Part shown: piece after piece, positions 33,891 to 41,618 of the stretch
Layout of the letters: each line of letters starts with the position of its first letter
Numbering within the stretch: position 1 is the first letter of the stretch
Source: Mycobacterium asiaticum DSM 44297
GTDB lineage: Bacteria; Actinomycetota; Actinomycetes; Mycobacteriales; Mycobacteriaceae
Direction of reading: 5' to 3'
DNA length: 42,025 nucleotides
NCBI RefSeq assembly: GCF_000613245.1
Contig: NZ_HG964936.1
Coordinates: forward strand, 2,156,597 to 2,198,621
Program-made: the position numbers and the translations under genes
The notes under the pieces: generated by a model
Database searches by the model: none
What the model was told of the DNA's origin: nothing
The model's input: the letters and a program-made list of their open reading frames with translations, nothing else

Positions 33891-34841
33891 ATGCCGTTCG
33901 TCAGCGACATCCTGGGTCCGCGGCGGCCGGTCGTTGACGAGCCGCCGCCGCTGACCAAGGGCCGGCGGCGACGCACCAGCACCATCGACACCCATCCGGA
34001 CGGGGCGCGCGGCAAGCTGGCCGATTTGCGGGCCCGGGACGCGGCGGCCGAGAGCGCGGCAGAGGTCCGGGTCACCGCCCATCTGACCGATCACGTCATC
34101 GACGACATCCGTTCGGACGAAGCCAATCTGGACGCGCTACTGGGCTGCCGGGTCGGTGCGGGGTTTCGGGCGAAGATCGCCCAATTGTTCCCCGAGCAGG
34201 TGCGGCAAGCCACCCTGCTTCATCTGCTGCTCGACGACTGGGTGGGTGCAGCGCTGGTGTCCGGGTACGCCACACAACATGGAGCGATCGTCGACGGCGT
34301 CGAGGCAAAGATGCCGGTGGGCGTCGCCGACCGGATGGCCGGGATCTGCGCCGGCTTCGCCCCGGACGCGTCGTTGATCGCCTACACCCGGCGACACGAC
34401 GTCATCCCGACGGGCCGCGGGCCGGTGGCGCCGGCGCTGCGTGGCCTACATGACGTCAATCCGCTCCGGGAACGGGGGATGCGCCGGTTCCGCCGCCTCG
34501 ACGTGTGGCCGCTAAGCGCTGGGGCGGTGGGCTTTGACGTCCACTTCCGCGACTCGCACATGGACAACGACCTGGTCGAAACGATCGTGCACGAATACAC
34601 CGTGGTCGGCACGGTCGACGCGTCGACGCGGACCATCACCGCGGTCAATGCCGAAGTTCGGGTGCTGCCCTGGCGGGAATGCCCCGGCGCGATCGGCAGT
34701 GCCGCGCGAATCCAAGGCATGACGCTGACCGAGCTACGGGACCGGATCCGCGGCGAATTCGTCGGTACCAGCACCTGCACGCACCTCAACGACACTCTCC
34801 GCGCGCTGGCCGACCTGGATGCGCTGCTAGATAGCCGGTAA
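33891..34841 (+). CDS. DUF2889 domain protein
   Basis: This 316-residue protein matches the DUF2889 pattern. It has the central FDVHFRDSHMDNDLVETIVHEYTVVGTVD, then an immunoglobulin-like beta region (ITAVNAEVRVLPWRECPGAIGSAARIQGM) and the C-terminal FVGTSTCTHLNDTLRALADL, with conserved Cys and His residues. No membrane helix is evident. Function is unknown; in other bacteria such genes lie near aromatic or steroid catabolism genes. It starts 7 bp after coaE and overlaps the end of the convergent TetR gene by 56 bp. It is one of three adjacent genes I do not recall here in M. tuberculosis. Confidence 0.8.
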   Translation: MPFVSDILGPRRPVVDEPPPLTKGRRRRTSTIDTHPDGARGKLADLRARDAAAESAAEVRVTAHLTDHVIDDIRSDEANLDALLGCRVGAGFRAKIAQLFPEQVRQATLLHLLLDDWVGAALVSGYATQHGAIVDGVEAKMPVGVADRMAGICAGFAPDASLIAYTRRHDVIPTGRGPVAPALRGLHDVNPLRERGMRRFRRLDVWPLSAGAVGFDVHFRDSHMDNDLVETIVHEYTVVGTVDASTRTITAVNAEVRVLPWRECPGAIGSAARIQGMTLTELRDRIRGEFVGTSTCTHLNDTLRALADLDALLDSR

Positions 34842-35493
34842 GCAGCGCGACAATCTCATCTTCGACTTCTCCGAAGTCCACCGGTTCGGTCCCGAAATCG
34901 GCCCTAGTGACCAGCCGGTGCACCAGTGAGTCGATCGTCGCCACAGCCACCTGCGCGTTCAATCGGCTGTCGGCGCGGACTTCGGGATGCTGCTCGAGCA
35001 GCCGCGCGGCCGTGTCCACGCTGAACTGCTCCAATGCGTGCAACCGGTCAAGAAACTCCGGCGCACGCGGTGCCTCCTCGAACAACACCCGGTGCAGGCG
35101 CGGATTGTCCCGGTGGTTGTCGATCGCCGCTCGCACGAACAAGCGCAGCAGGTCGTCGAGTCGTTCCGGCAAGCCGCCCGACAACCGCTCGGTGAGCAGC
35201 CGGGCGCCGTCGTCGACGTGCGCGTCCATCAAGGCGCGGAGGACGGCGTCCTTGTTGGGAAAGTATTGGTAGACCGAGCCGATCGAGACCCGGGCCCGCT
35301 CGGCGATGCGGTTCGTGGTGCCCGCCGCATAGCCGTGCTCGGCGAAAACCTGAGCCGCCGCATCCATAATGCGCTGCCTGGTCTCGGCGGCCCGCTCCTG
35401 TTTGGGCTGCTTGCGTTGCCGAAATCGGTCTGTCGGTGCGATCGCGAAACTCCTGAGCAAAAGCGAGTAGTCATCCGACGCCGACCCTAGCAA
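34786..35493 (-). CDS. TetR family transcriptional regulator
   Basis: This roughly 235-residue protein has a TetR DNA-binding domain (about 30-80): RAAETRQRIMDAAAQVFAEHGY, then the helix-turn-helix TTNRIAERARVSIGSVYQYFPNKDAVL, followed by a C-terminal all-helical ligand/dimer domain. It faces the SRPBCC gene with 29 bp between, so it probably controls that gene and itself; a palindrome lies in the gap. The start is uncertain: the longest frame begins at TTG 35493, overlapping a TAATCT -10-like box, and another TTG is at 35460; no ATG or GTG precedes the DNA-binding domain. It overlaps the DUF2889 gene tail to tail. Confidence 0.88.
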   Translation of the reverse strand: MLGSASDDYSLLLRSFAIAPTDRFRQRKQPKQERAAETRQRIMDAAAQVFAEHGYAAGTTNRIAERARVSIGSVYQYFPNKDAVLRALMDAHVDDGARLLTERLSGGLPERLDDLLRLFVRAAIDNHRDNPRLHRVLFEEAPRAPEFLDRLHALEQFSVDTAARLLEQHPEVRADSRLNAQVAVATIDSLVHRLVTRADFGTEPVDFGEVEDEIVALLTGYLAAHPGRPARGECR

Positions 35494-35495
35494 GA

Positions 35496-35509
35496 TTAGG
35501 TTGCCCTAA
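35496..35509. promoter_or_regulatory. Palindrome in the TetR/SRPBCC divergent promoter
   Basis: TTAGG (35496-35500), spacer TTGC, CCTAA (35505-35509). It overlaps the minus-strand TAATCT box for the TetR gene and lies directly before the Shine-Dalgarno GAAGGAG (35510-35516) of the SRPBCC gene, so it is well placed as an autoregulatory operator. It also matches 12 of the first 14 bases of the IdeR/DtxR box, but the second half of that box is missing. Confidence 0.5.
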
Positions 35510-35522
35510 GAAGGAGTTCGCG

Positions 35523-35993
35523 ATGCGCACCGTCCACGTCGAAACTATGCTGCCCACCAGCGCCGAACGCGTCTGGTCGGCAATGCTCTCGCCTGCCACG
35601 TTTCTCTACGTCTGCAAGGGCCTGTTCGGCTTCCCGGCGCTGGCCGGACGCACCGAGGCGTTGCGGCTCGGCGAGTCCGGCACCGGCTGGTTGTTTGCCT
35701 TCCATGTCATCCCGGCCTACCGGCACACCATCAACGTGGTCGAGGTCGACGAAGCCGCCGGAACCATCCGCACACAGGAGCATGGCGGGCCGCTCAAGAC
35801 CTGGAACCACACCTTGCACGTTGAACCGATCGACTCGCAGTCCTGCCGCTACAGCGACACCGTCGATATCGACGCGGGAATCATGACCGGCGTGGTGGTC
35901 GCGGCGGCGAACGAGATCTACCGGTACCGGCAACACCGTTGGCGCAAGCTGGTGCGCCGGCACATGTCGCCGGCTACGCCTGCCGCCAGGTGA
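35523..35993 (+). CDS. SRPBCC (START-like) family protein
   Basis: This 156-residue protein begins MRTVHVETMLPTSAERVWSAML, the typical first strand and helix of polyketide cyclase/SRPBCC proteins, and continues with alternating strands (GWLFAFHVIPAYRHTINVVEVD, SCRYSDTVDIDAGIMTGVVV) and the long C-terminal helix (ANEIYRYRQHRWRKLVRR). This fold makes a deep hydrophobic cavity for lipids or aromatic compounds. It has a strong GAAGGAG six bases before ATG 35523. The divergent TetR gene is its likely regulator. It overlaps the end of the DUF402 gene by 20 bp, tail to tail. Confidence 0.82.
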   Translation: MRTVHVETMLPTSAERVWSAMLSPATFLYVCKGLFGFPALAGRTEALRLGESGTGWLFAFHVIPAYRHTINVVEVDEAAGTIRTQEHGGPLKTWNHTLHVEPIDSQSCRYSDTVDIDAGIMTGVVVAAANEIYRYRQHRWRKLVRRHMSPATPAAR

Positions 35994-36414
35994 GCGCCAT
36001 GCCGTGCGAATCGAGCCAGCGGGACAGGTCGTAGCGGTTGCGGGCCAGGCCGTCGATCGCCGTCACGGCGCGCAGCACCGCCAGTTCGGCTACATCGGGC
36101 GCCAACAGCCCCTGCCGTACGGCTGCGAAAAGCTCGTCGATGTCAGCTAATTCGGCGCCGCGGCCGCTGCGCACCTCGATGTCGAGGTAGTGGTCCTCTG
36201 AGCGCCAGACCGTCGGACCGGGGGTGTACTCGCCGATATCCAGGTAGTAATCGTGGTCGCGCTCGTGGCCTGGATTGAAATGAAACACCGTGGCGCGCAA
36301 ACCCAGCGACGGCAGCAACCACGATTGGAGGTAGTGGAACTGAGCGCGCCCGGGCGTCGGCCGGGCCAGATAGAGGCCCCACGGCTGCAGGACGTACTCG
36401 TCGACCGCCCGCAC
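35974..36414 (-). CDS. DUF402 protein (Rv1632c-like)
   Basis: This protein has the DUF402 core: LYLARPTPGRAQFHYLQSWL, ATVFHFNPGHERDHDYYLDIGEYTP, VWRSEDHYLDIEVRSGRGAEL. DUF402 proteins include phosphatases acting on nucleoside phosphates, with metal-binding acidic residues in the DHDYYLDI and DHYLDIEV segments. The first standard start in frame is GTG 36414, giving 146 residues, as annotated in M. tuberculosis. The frame stays open 24 codons further upstream and that part is protein-like (HPPKHETFDLAARTNTDP), starting after ATC 36480. The true start may therefore be a non-standard ATC just past the end of the ABC-transporter gene. Confidence 0.85.
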   Translation of the reverse strand: MRAVDEYVLQPWGLYLARPTPGRAQFHYLQSWLLPSLGLRATVFHFNPGHERDHDYYLDIGEYTPGPTVWRSEDHYLDIEVRSGRGAELADIDELFAAVRQGLLAPDVAELAVLRAVTAIDGLARNRYDLSRWLDSHGMALTWRQA

Positions 36415-36489
36415 GATTCCCTTGGGGTCCGTGTTGGTGCGGGCAGCGAGGTCGAATGTCTCGTGCTTGGGCGGATGGATGGTCTCACT

Positions 36490-39072
36490 CTAACGACGTA
36501 GCCGGATCCGCCACCGCACGAAGCAGGCGTAGAACAGCGACAATCCGGCCAGCATGCCCATGTCGGTCAGCCAGCTCTTCGACGTGTGCTCCCAGAACCG
36601 GTCCTGCGACACCAGTGAACCGGGCACCAGATGGCGCAGATCGACCGTCGAAGCCGCGGCCGCGTAGCCCCACCGCGCCGGCGTGGCGAAAGACAGCTGG
36701 TTGAGCCCGAGCCGGCCGGTAACCGGGACCATCCCGCCGCACAGCACGAGCTGCGCCATGACCGTCACCACGAACAGCGGCATGATCTGCTCGCTGGACC
36801 GCACCAGCGACGAGATGGCCAGCCCCAGAATGGCCGAGGCGACACAGGTCGCGGCCACGGTGGTGAACAGTTCCACCGAAGCCCCGAACGTCGAGTGGCC
36901 CATCAGGACCGCGCCCCGCGTCGGCGCGCTCTTGCCGACCACCACGATCGCGGTGATGATCGCCGACTGAACAACGGCGAAGCCGCAGAACACCACCGTC
37001 TTGGCCAGCAGATAGGCCGTCGTCGACAGTCCGACCGCCTGCTCGCGCTGGAAGATGGCCCGCTCGCCGACCAGGTCCCGGATCGTCAGCGCGGTCCCCA
37101 TGAAAGCGGCGGCCGGCAGCAGCAGCGCCAGAATCTGCGCAGCTTCGTCGGGCGTGCCCGCGTTGGGCCCGGGGACCCGAAACCCGTTGCTGCCCGGCAC
37201 TGTTAGCGACAGCGAACCCAGGATGAACGGCAGCAGGGCCAGGAATACGAAGTACGCCCGGTCGGCGACCACCAGGCGGACCTGTCGCCGGGCGATGGTC
37301 GAGATCTGCCGTCGCACACTGGTGTGCACCGGCTCACCGAGGTCCGCCGGCTCGGCGGCCCCGGCCGCGGGCTGCCGCAGGCTCTGCGCTTCGTTCTGGG
37401 CCAGGAAGCGACGATTGGCCTCGTCCGGGTCGGCACCCACCTGGCTGAAGATCTTGGCCCAGTTGGTGGTGCCCATTGCCTCGCCGATCTGGTCGGGCGG
37501 ACCGCAGTACGCGGTCTTTCCGCCCGGCGCCACCAGCAGCAACTGGTCGCAGGTGTCCAGGTAGGACAGCATGTGCGTGACGACGATGACCACCCGCCCG
37601 GCATCGGCGAGCTGACGCAGCATCGTCATCACCTGGTGGTCGAGGGCGGGGTCCAGGCCCGACGTCGGTTCGTCCAGGATCAGCAACGATGGCCCGGTAA
37701 GCAGCTCCAGTGCTACCGAGGCCCGCTTGCGCTGCCCGCCGGACAACTTGTCCACCCGGGTTTCGGCGTGCTTGGTCAGGTCGAGTTCCTTGAGCACCTG
37801 GGTGACCACCCGCGCCCGGTCGGACTTGCTGGTGTCGGGGGGCAGCCGGAGTTCGGCGGCGTACCCCAACGCCTGGTTGACGGTGAGCTGGCGGTGCACC
37901 ACGTCGTCCTGCGGGACGATGCCGATCCGGCTGCGCAGCGACGCGTACTCGGCGTGGATGTCGTGGCCCTCGAAGGTGACCGACCCTGAGCTCGGACGGG
38001 CGTAGCCGGCGATCAGCCGGGCCAGCGTGCTCTTGCCGGCGCCGGATCCGCCGATCACCGCGGTCAGTGTTCCCGGTCGGGCAACCAGGGAGATGCCGTC
38101 CAGCAGCCGTTTGCCGTTGTCGACGGTGTAATTGACGCTTCGTACTTCCAAACCGCCTGTCCGCGTTGCCGTTTCGTTGCGCGGAACCAGGGTGTCGTCG
38201 CGGAACTCCAGGTCGACATTGCCGATCGTGACGACGTCACCCTTGGACAGGATCGCCGATCCCACCCGGGTGCCGTTGACGAAGGTTCCGTTGATGCTGC
38301 GGTCCTGGATCTCAGTGCCCAACGGCGTATCCCGCAGTACGGCGTGCTGTCGTGAGGCCAGCACGTCGGAGACGACGATGTCGTTGTCGTTGGCCCGACC
38401 GATCGTCAGGGTGCCGGCCGATTTCGCGGAGGCGGACGCGCCGGCTACCCGGGGCGACAAAATCCGGACCATTCGGGTGGCCAGACTCGACACGTCGGCC
38501 GACTTGATGTCGATCTCGGTCATCTCGGCCCGTTCCGGCTGGATGTGGACCGAGGTGACTTCGTCGGCTGGCGGCAACGGCGGTACCGGTTGCCGCTGCG
38601 GGCGCCGCGGTGTCGGTCGGGGCGGCGCCGCATGCACCGGTCCGCGCGCGGGGCCGACCGGGGGGCGCGGAGGCGGCGGCGTGGTCGTCCATGCCAGGGT
38701 GGGCGGCCCGCTGTCGTGGGCGGTTCTGGGCTTGGCGACGGGCGGGCGGGTCGTCGATCCGCGGTGCTGCCCGATCTCGAAGGTCAGTCGCGGTCCGGCC
38801 GGATTCCCGACATTGATGCTTTGCCCGTCGTGAATGTCGACCACCGGCATCCGGTAGCCGTTGACGTAGGTGCCGTTCAGTGAGCCGTTGTCGATCGCCA
38901 GCCATCGGCCCTGGTCGAACCGCAGCACCAGGTGTGCCCGCGAGATGCGCGGATCCGGAATGCGCAGATCGGCGTGCAGGTCTCGTCCGATGATCACCTC
39001 GTAACCTGGAGCGAACGAAAGCTGGGTACCGTCGTGTCGGATGGTCAGCGCGGGTGGGGCTGGTCGACTCAC
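36490..39072 (-). CDS. ABC exporter with two FHA domains (Rv1747-like)
   Basis: The 860-residue protein has two FHA phosphothreonine-binding domains (about 10-95 with GRDLHADLRIPDPRISRAH, and 205-295 with GRANDNDIVVSDVLASRQH), separated by a Pro/Thr-rich linker. Then come an ATPase domain with Walker A GGSGAGKST (341-349), LSGGQ (443-447) and LLILDEPT (463-470), and an ABC2 membrane domain with six helices (about 640-855). M. tuberculosis Rv1747 has this build and is phosphorylated on linker threonines by PknF; it has been linked to export of PIMs. The linker here also has threonines (TTTPPPPRP). GTG 39072 lies six bases after GATACT. A related kinase gene is divergent, a different arrangement from the Rv1746-Rv1747 pair. 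Confidence 0.95.
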   Translation of the reverse strand: MSRPAPPALTIRHDGTQLSFAPGYEVIIGRDLHADLRIPDPRISRAHLVLRFDQGRWLAIDNGSLNGTYVNGYRMPVVDIHDGQSINVGNPAGPRLTFEIGQHRGSTTRPPVAKPRTAHDSGPPTLAWTTTPPPPRPPVGPARGPVHAAPPRPTPRRPQRQPVPPLPPADEVTSVHIQPERAEMTEIDIKSADVSSLATRMVRILSPRVAGASASAKSAGTLTIGRANDNDIVVSDVLASRQHAVLRDTPLGTEIQDRSINGTFVNGTRVGSAILSKGDVVTIGNVDLEFRDDTLVPRNETATRTGGLEVRSVNYTVDNGKRLLDGISLVARPGTLTAVIGGSGAGKSTLARLIAGYARPSSGSVTFEGHDIHAEYASLRSRIGIVPQDDVVHRQLTVNQALGYAAELRLPPDTSKSDRARVVTQVLKELDLTKHAETRVDKLSGGQRKRASVALELLTGPSLLILDEPTSGLDPALDHQVMTMLRQLADAGRVVIVVTHMLSYLDTCDQLLLVAPGGKTAYCGPPDQIGEAMGTTNWAKIFSQVGADPDEANRRFLAQNEAQSLRQPAAGAAEPADLGEPVHTSVRRQISTIARRQVRLVVADRAYFVFLALLPFILGSLSLTVPGSNGFRVPGPNAGTPDEAAQILALLLPAAAFMGTALTIRDLVGERAIFQREQAVGLSTTAYLLAKTVVFCGFAVVQSAIITAIVVVGKSAPTRGAVLMGHSTFGASVELFTTVAATCVASAILGLAISSLVRSSEQIMPLFVVTVMAQLVLCGGMVPVTGRLGLNQLSFATPARWGYAAAASTVDLRHLVPGSLVSQDRFWEHTSKSWLTDMGMLAGLSLFYACFVRWRIRLRR

Positions 39073-39078
39073 CAGATC

Positions 39079-39084
39079 AGTATC
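39079..39084 (-). promoter_or_regulatory. -10 hexamer for the FHA-ABC gene
   Basis: GATACT on the minus strand ends six bases before GTG 39072, the leaderless spacing. The PhoP-like repeat at 39107-39124 lies directly upstream. Confidence 0.5.
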
Positions 39085-39106
39085 CGTGGCGAATCTGAGT
39101 GTGCTC

Positions 39107-39159
39107 TGTGTGACGCAGCTGTGAATCCGCTATGTTTCGGTCCGGTCACTCACAGCTGC
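39107..39159. promoter_or_regulatory. PhoP-box-like direct repeat and 10-bp inverted repeat in a divergent promoter
   Basis: On the minus strand TCACAGC, four bases and TCACACA (39124 down to 39107) match the mycobacterial PhoP consensus, TCACAGC-N4-TCACAGC, at 12 of 14 positions. In addition GCAGCTGTGA (39115-39124) and TCACAGCTGC (39150-39159) form a perfect 10-bp inverted repeat around 25 bases. Both lie between the FHA-ABC gene and the kinase gene (gap 39073-39324). The rest of that gap holds no gene. Confidence 0.55.
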
Positions 39160-39324
39160 TACATAACCGGTATTTCCCCAGCGGCGGGCCAACTTCCGGC
39201 ATGATTCGACGGTAGGGGAATGTCTGTACGGCCGAGCGGACAACTCTAGGTCCTCGGCATATCGCAATGTCGCCTAGCCCGAGCCCAGGCCGCGACAGCC
39301 AGCACGCATCAGAGGGGAACAGCT

Positions 39325-41208
39325 ATGGACGACCAGAGCGGCGCCACCCGGCGCCTGCACGCCGGTCGACGGCTGCTGACCAACCCGCGTCAGGCGCGCG
39401 CCGCGCTGCGCGCAGGTTTCCAGGCCTTGCCGTCGGCGACCGTCGCGCACCTCCGCCGCCGCGCGGCACCGGCACCGAGCGCGCCCGCGAACCAGCTGCC
39501 GGCGCCGGAGCAGGAACCGGAAGTCGTCGCCGTCGTCGAGGAGGCGGGCGCTCGTGTCGCACTGTCCCGTGGCGCCGCCTTCGCCGGGTACACCATCCTT
39601 CGTCAGCTGGGCGCCGGCGGCATGGCCGAGGTGTATCTGGCCCTGCATCCCCGGCTGCCCCGCCGCGACGTGATCAAGGTTCTGGCCGAAGCGATTACGG
39701 CGGACGGCGAGTTCCGCGAGCGGTTCAACCGGGAGGCCGACCTGGCCGCCACGCTCTGGCACCCGCACATCGTGGGAGTGCACGACCGCGGTGAATACAA
39801 CGGCAAGCTGTGGATCTCGATGGACTACGTCGAAGGCACCGACGCCTCCCGGCTTGTCAAGGAGCAGTATCCCGACGGCATGCCCGTCGATGAGGTGTGC
39901 GCCATCCTCAGCGCCGTCGCCGGCGCGCTCGATTACGCGCACGACCGCGGCCTGCTGCACCGCGACGTCAAGCCCGCCAACATCCTGCTCACCCATCCCG
40001 AGGACGACGAGCGGCGAATCCTGTTGGCTGATTTCGGTGTTGCCCGGCACCTGGGGGATATCAGCGGGATCACCCAGACGAACGTCGCGGTCGGCACAGT
40101 CGCCTATGCGGCCCCCGAGCAGCTGACGGGATCCAACATCGACGGTCGCGCCGACCAATACGCGTTGGCGGCCACCGCGTTTCACCTGTTAACCGGGGCG
40201 CCGCCGTTCCTGCACCCCAACTCGATCGCGGTGATCAGCCAGCACCTCAACGACGAGCCGCCCCGACTGAGCGAGCGCCGACCCGATCTGGCGTACCTCG
40301 ACGAGGTGTTCATCCGGGCCCTGGCCAAGGACCCGGCCGACAGGTACGAGCGGTGCCGGGCCTTCGCCGCCGACTTCCGTGCCCGACTGCCCGACGGTTG
40401 CGACCAGGACGGTGAAACCGATTCTGCGGGCGGGCCTGGTAGACGCGGCGTCGCCCCGGTGCTGGGCCGCAGATTATCGGCCCGGACCCGGATGGCGGCC
40501 GCGCTCGTCTGTGCGGTGCTGATCGCGGTGGCCGCGACCTGGTCGATCCTGTACTCCTTCGAACCCGACCCCTCCAGCACGCCGCAGCCGAAGCCCGCGC
40601 TGGCAGCCCGGCCCGCGGCTCCGGAGGCGCCACCCCCTCCGGCCCCGGTCGCCGCTACCGGCATGCGTGTCCTGAACGGCACCTATCGGCTGGACTACGA
40701 CCGGTCCAAGAAGACCAGCAACGGCCTGGGCATCCGGCATGACGGCTCCACTACCGACTGGTGGGCGTTCCACTCCGTGTGCACCACCAACGGGTGCGCG
40801 GCGACCGGGGTCCAGGTGGACACCACGAACCACCAGGTAGTCGCCACTGCCGGCGGCGGCCAGACCGACGCCCTGCGCTTCGTCGCGGGGTACTGGCAGG
40901 GCGCGCCACAGCAAGAACGGGTGGCCTGCCGTCAACTCAACGGACCGGCCGGAGCCACCCAGCAGGAAACCGTGGCCTGGTCGCTGGCGCCGCAGGCCGA
41001 CGGCACGCTGCGCGGCGTGGAAACCGAGACCGTGCTCAGCAACGAGTGTGGGGCGCAGGGGGCGGTGCTGCGCGTGCCGGTGGTGGCCACCCGGGTGGGG
41101 GATCCGCCGCCGGGGCTCACGTGGGCCGGATCCAGCGCAGACGCTCGCGGCGCCCGCCTCGCCGTCCAGCAAGCCGGCGCCACCCGTGCTCGGCGGCGCG
41201 TGCAATGA
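39325..41208 (+). CDS. Transmembrane Ser/Thr protein kinase, frame broken near the 3' end
   Basis: The frame encodes 627 residues. An Arg/Ala-rich N-terminal extension (1-80) precedes a complete kinase domain: GAGGMA (96-101), Lys118 in [14 protein letters not shown] (212-219), DFG (236-238), APE (263-265). A single membrane helix (about 389-411) leads to a Pro-rich linker and an extracytoplasmic domain containing two Cys in [12 protein letters not shown]. After about residue 598 the frame loses protein character, while frame +2 continues a clear domain to 41419. The kinase core is closely related to the TPM-fused kinase at 1448-2950. ATG 39325 has GAGGGG eight bases upstream. It likely phosphorylates the divergent FHA-ABC exporter, by analogy with PknF and Rv1747. 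Confidence 0.92.
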   Translation: MDDQSGATRRLHAGRRLLTNPRQARAALRAGFQALPSATVAHLRRRAAPAPSAPANQLPAPEQEPEVVAVVEEAGARVALSRGAAFAGYTILRQLGAGGMAEVYLALHPRLPRRDVIKVLAEAITADGEFRERFNREADLAATLWHPHIVGVHDRGEYNGKLWISMDYVEGTDASRLVKEQYPDGMPVDEVCAILSAVAGALDYAHDRGLLHRDVKPANILLTHPEDDERRILLADFGVARHLGDISGITQTNVAVGTVAYAAPEQLTGSNIDGRADQYALAATAFHLLTGAPPFLHPNSIAVISQHLNDEPPRLSERRPDLAYLDEVFIRALAKDPADRYERCRAFAADFRARLPDGCDQDGETDSAGGPGRRGVAPVLGRRLSARTRMAAALVCAVLIAVAATWSILYSFEPDPSSTPQPKPALAARPAAPEAPPPPAPVAATGMRVLNGTYRLDYDRSKKTSNGLGIRHDGSTTDWWAFHSVCTTNGCAATGVQVDTTNHQVVATAGGGQTDALRFVAGYWQGAPQQERVACRQLNGPAGATQQETVAWSLAPQADGTLRGVETETVLSNECGAQGAVLRVPVVATRVGDPPPGLTWAGSSADARGARLAVQQAGATRARRRVQ

Positions 41209-41419
41209 CGTCGACAAGCTGGCCTACGACCAGACCAGCAATGAGCAGGTGGTGTGCGAGGGCGGAACGTGGGGAAAGGCGCCGATCACCACTGGCGTCC
41301 ACGCCGTCAGCAGTTCGTGCGACAGGCCGGACATCCCGGTTTTCGCCATGTCCGCGTCCAACGACGGCCACCTGATCGAATGCAACCCGGTGACCCGGGT
41401 TTGGGCCCGGCACAGCTGA
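41126..41419 (+). pseudogene. Out-of-frame C-terminal segment of the kinase
   Basis: Frame +2 from about 41126 to the TGA at 41417-41419 reads [19 protein letters not shown] and then a Cys-containing domain ([54 protein letters not shown]). It has no start of its own and follows on from the kinase domain order, so it is almost certainly the missing end of the kinase, separated by a one-base gain (or two-base loss) between about 41119 and 41132. It may be a true mutation or a sequence error. An intact protein would have about 697 residues. Confidence 0.75.
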
Positions 41420-41435
41420 TTTCGGTTAGCCCGCA

Positions 41436-41482
41436 CCGCGCGAAGGTGCGCGGATGGACAGCGACACGCCGCTGAGAGCGGC
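41436..41482 (+). terminator. Two hairpins after the kinase gene
   Basis: CCGCGC/GCGCGG (41436-41453) is followed by GCCGCT-GAG-AGCGGC (41468-41482) and then ATTCTTC. The second, with its T-containing tail, is a fair candidate terminator separating the kinase from the PE_PGRS gene. The remaining 41483-41618 contains an 8-bp inverted repeat, GCGTCAGC (41499-41506) and GCTGACGC (41558-41565), but no gene. Confidence 0.4.
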
Positions 41483-41618
41483 ATTCTTCGCACGCTGGGC
41501 GTCAGCGCGGCGGTTGCCACGTTTCGCTCATGGCGAGTTTTGCCATTCGCCCACGTTGCTGACGCGTGCGTTGATAAGTTGCGTCGCCGAAGGGGGTCAT
41601 TGGCCTGAGGAGGCTCGG

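Noticed and set aside
35496..35509. IdeR/DtxR iron box
   Set aside because: Twelve of the first 14 bases match, but the consensus is 19 bp and its last third is absent, so it is better explained as a TetR operator.
39109..39154. CRP-type site TGTGA-N6-TCACA
   Set aside because: TGTGA and TCACA are present, but 25 bases apart rather than six.
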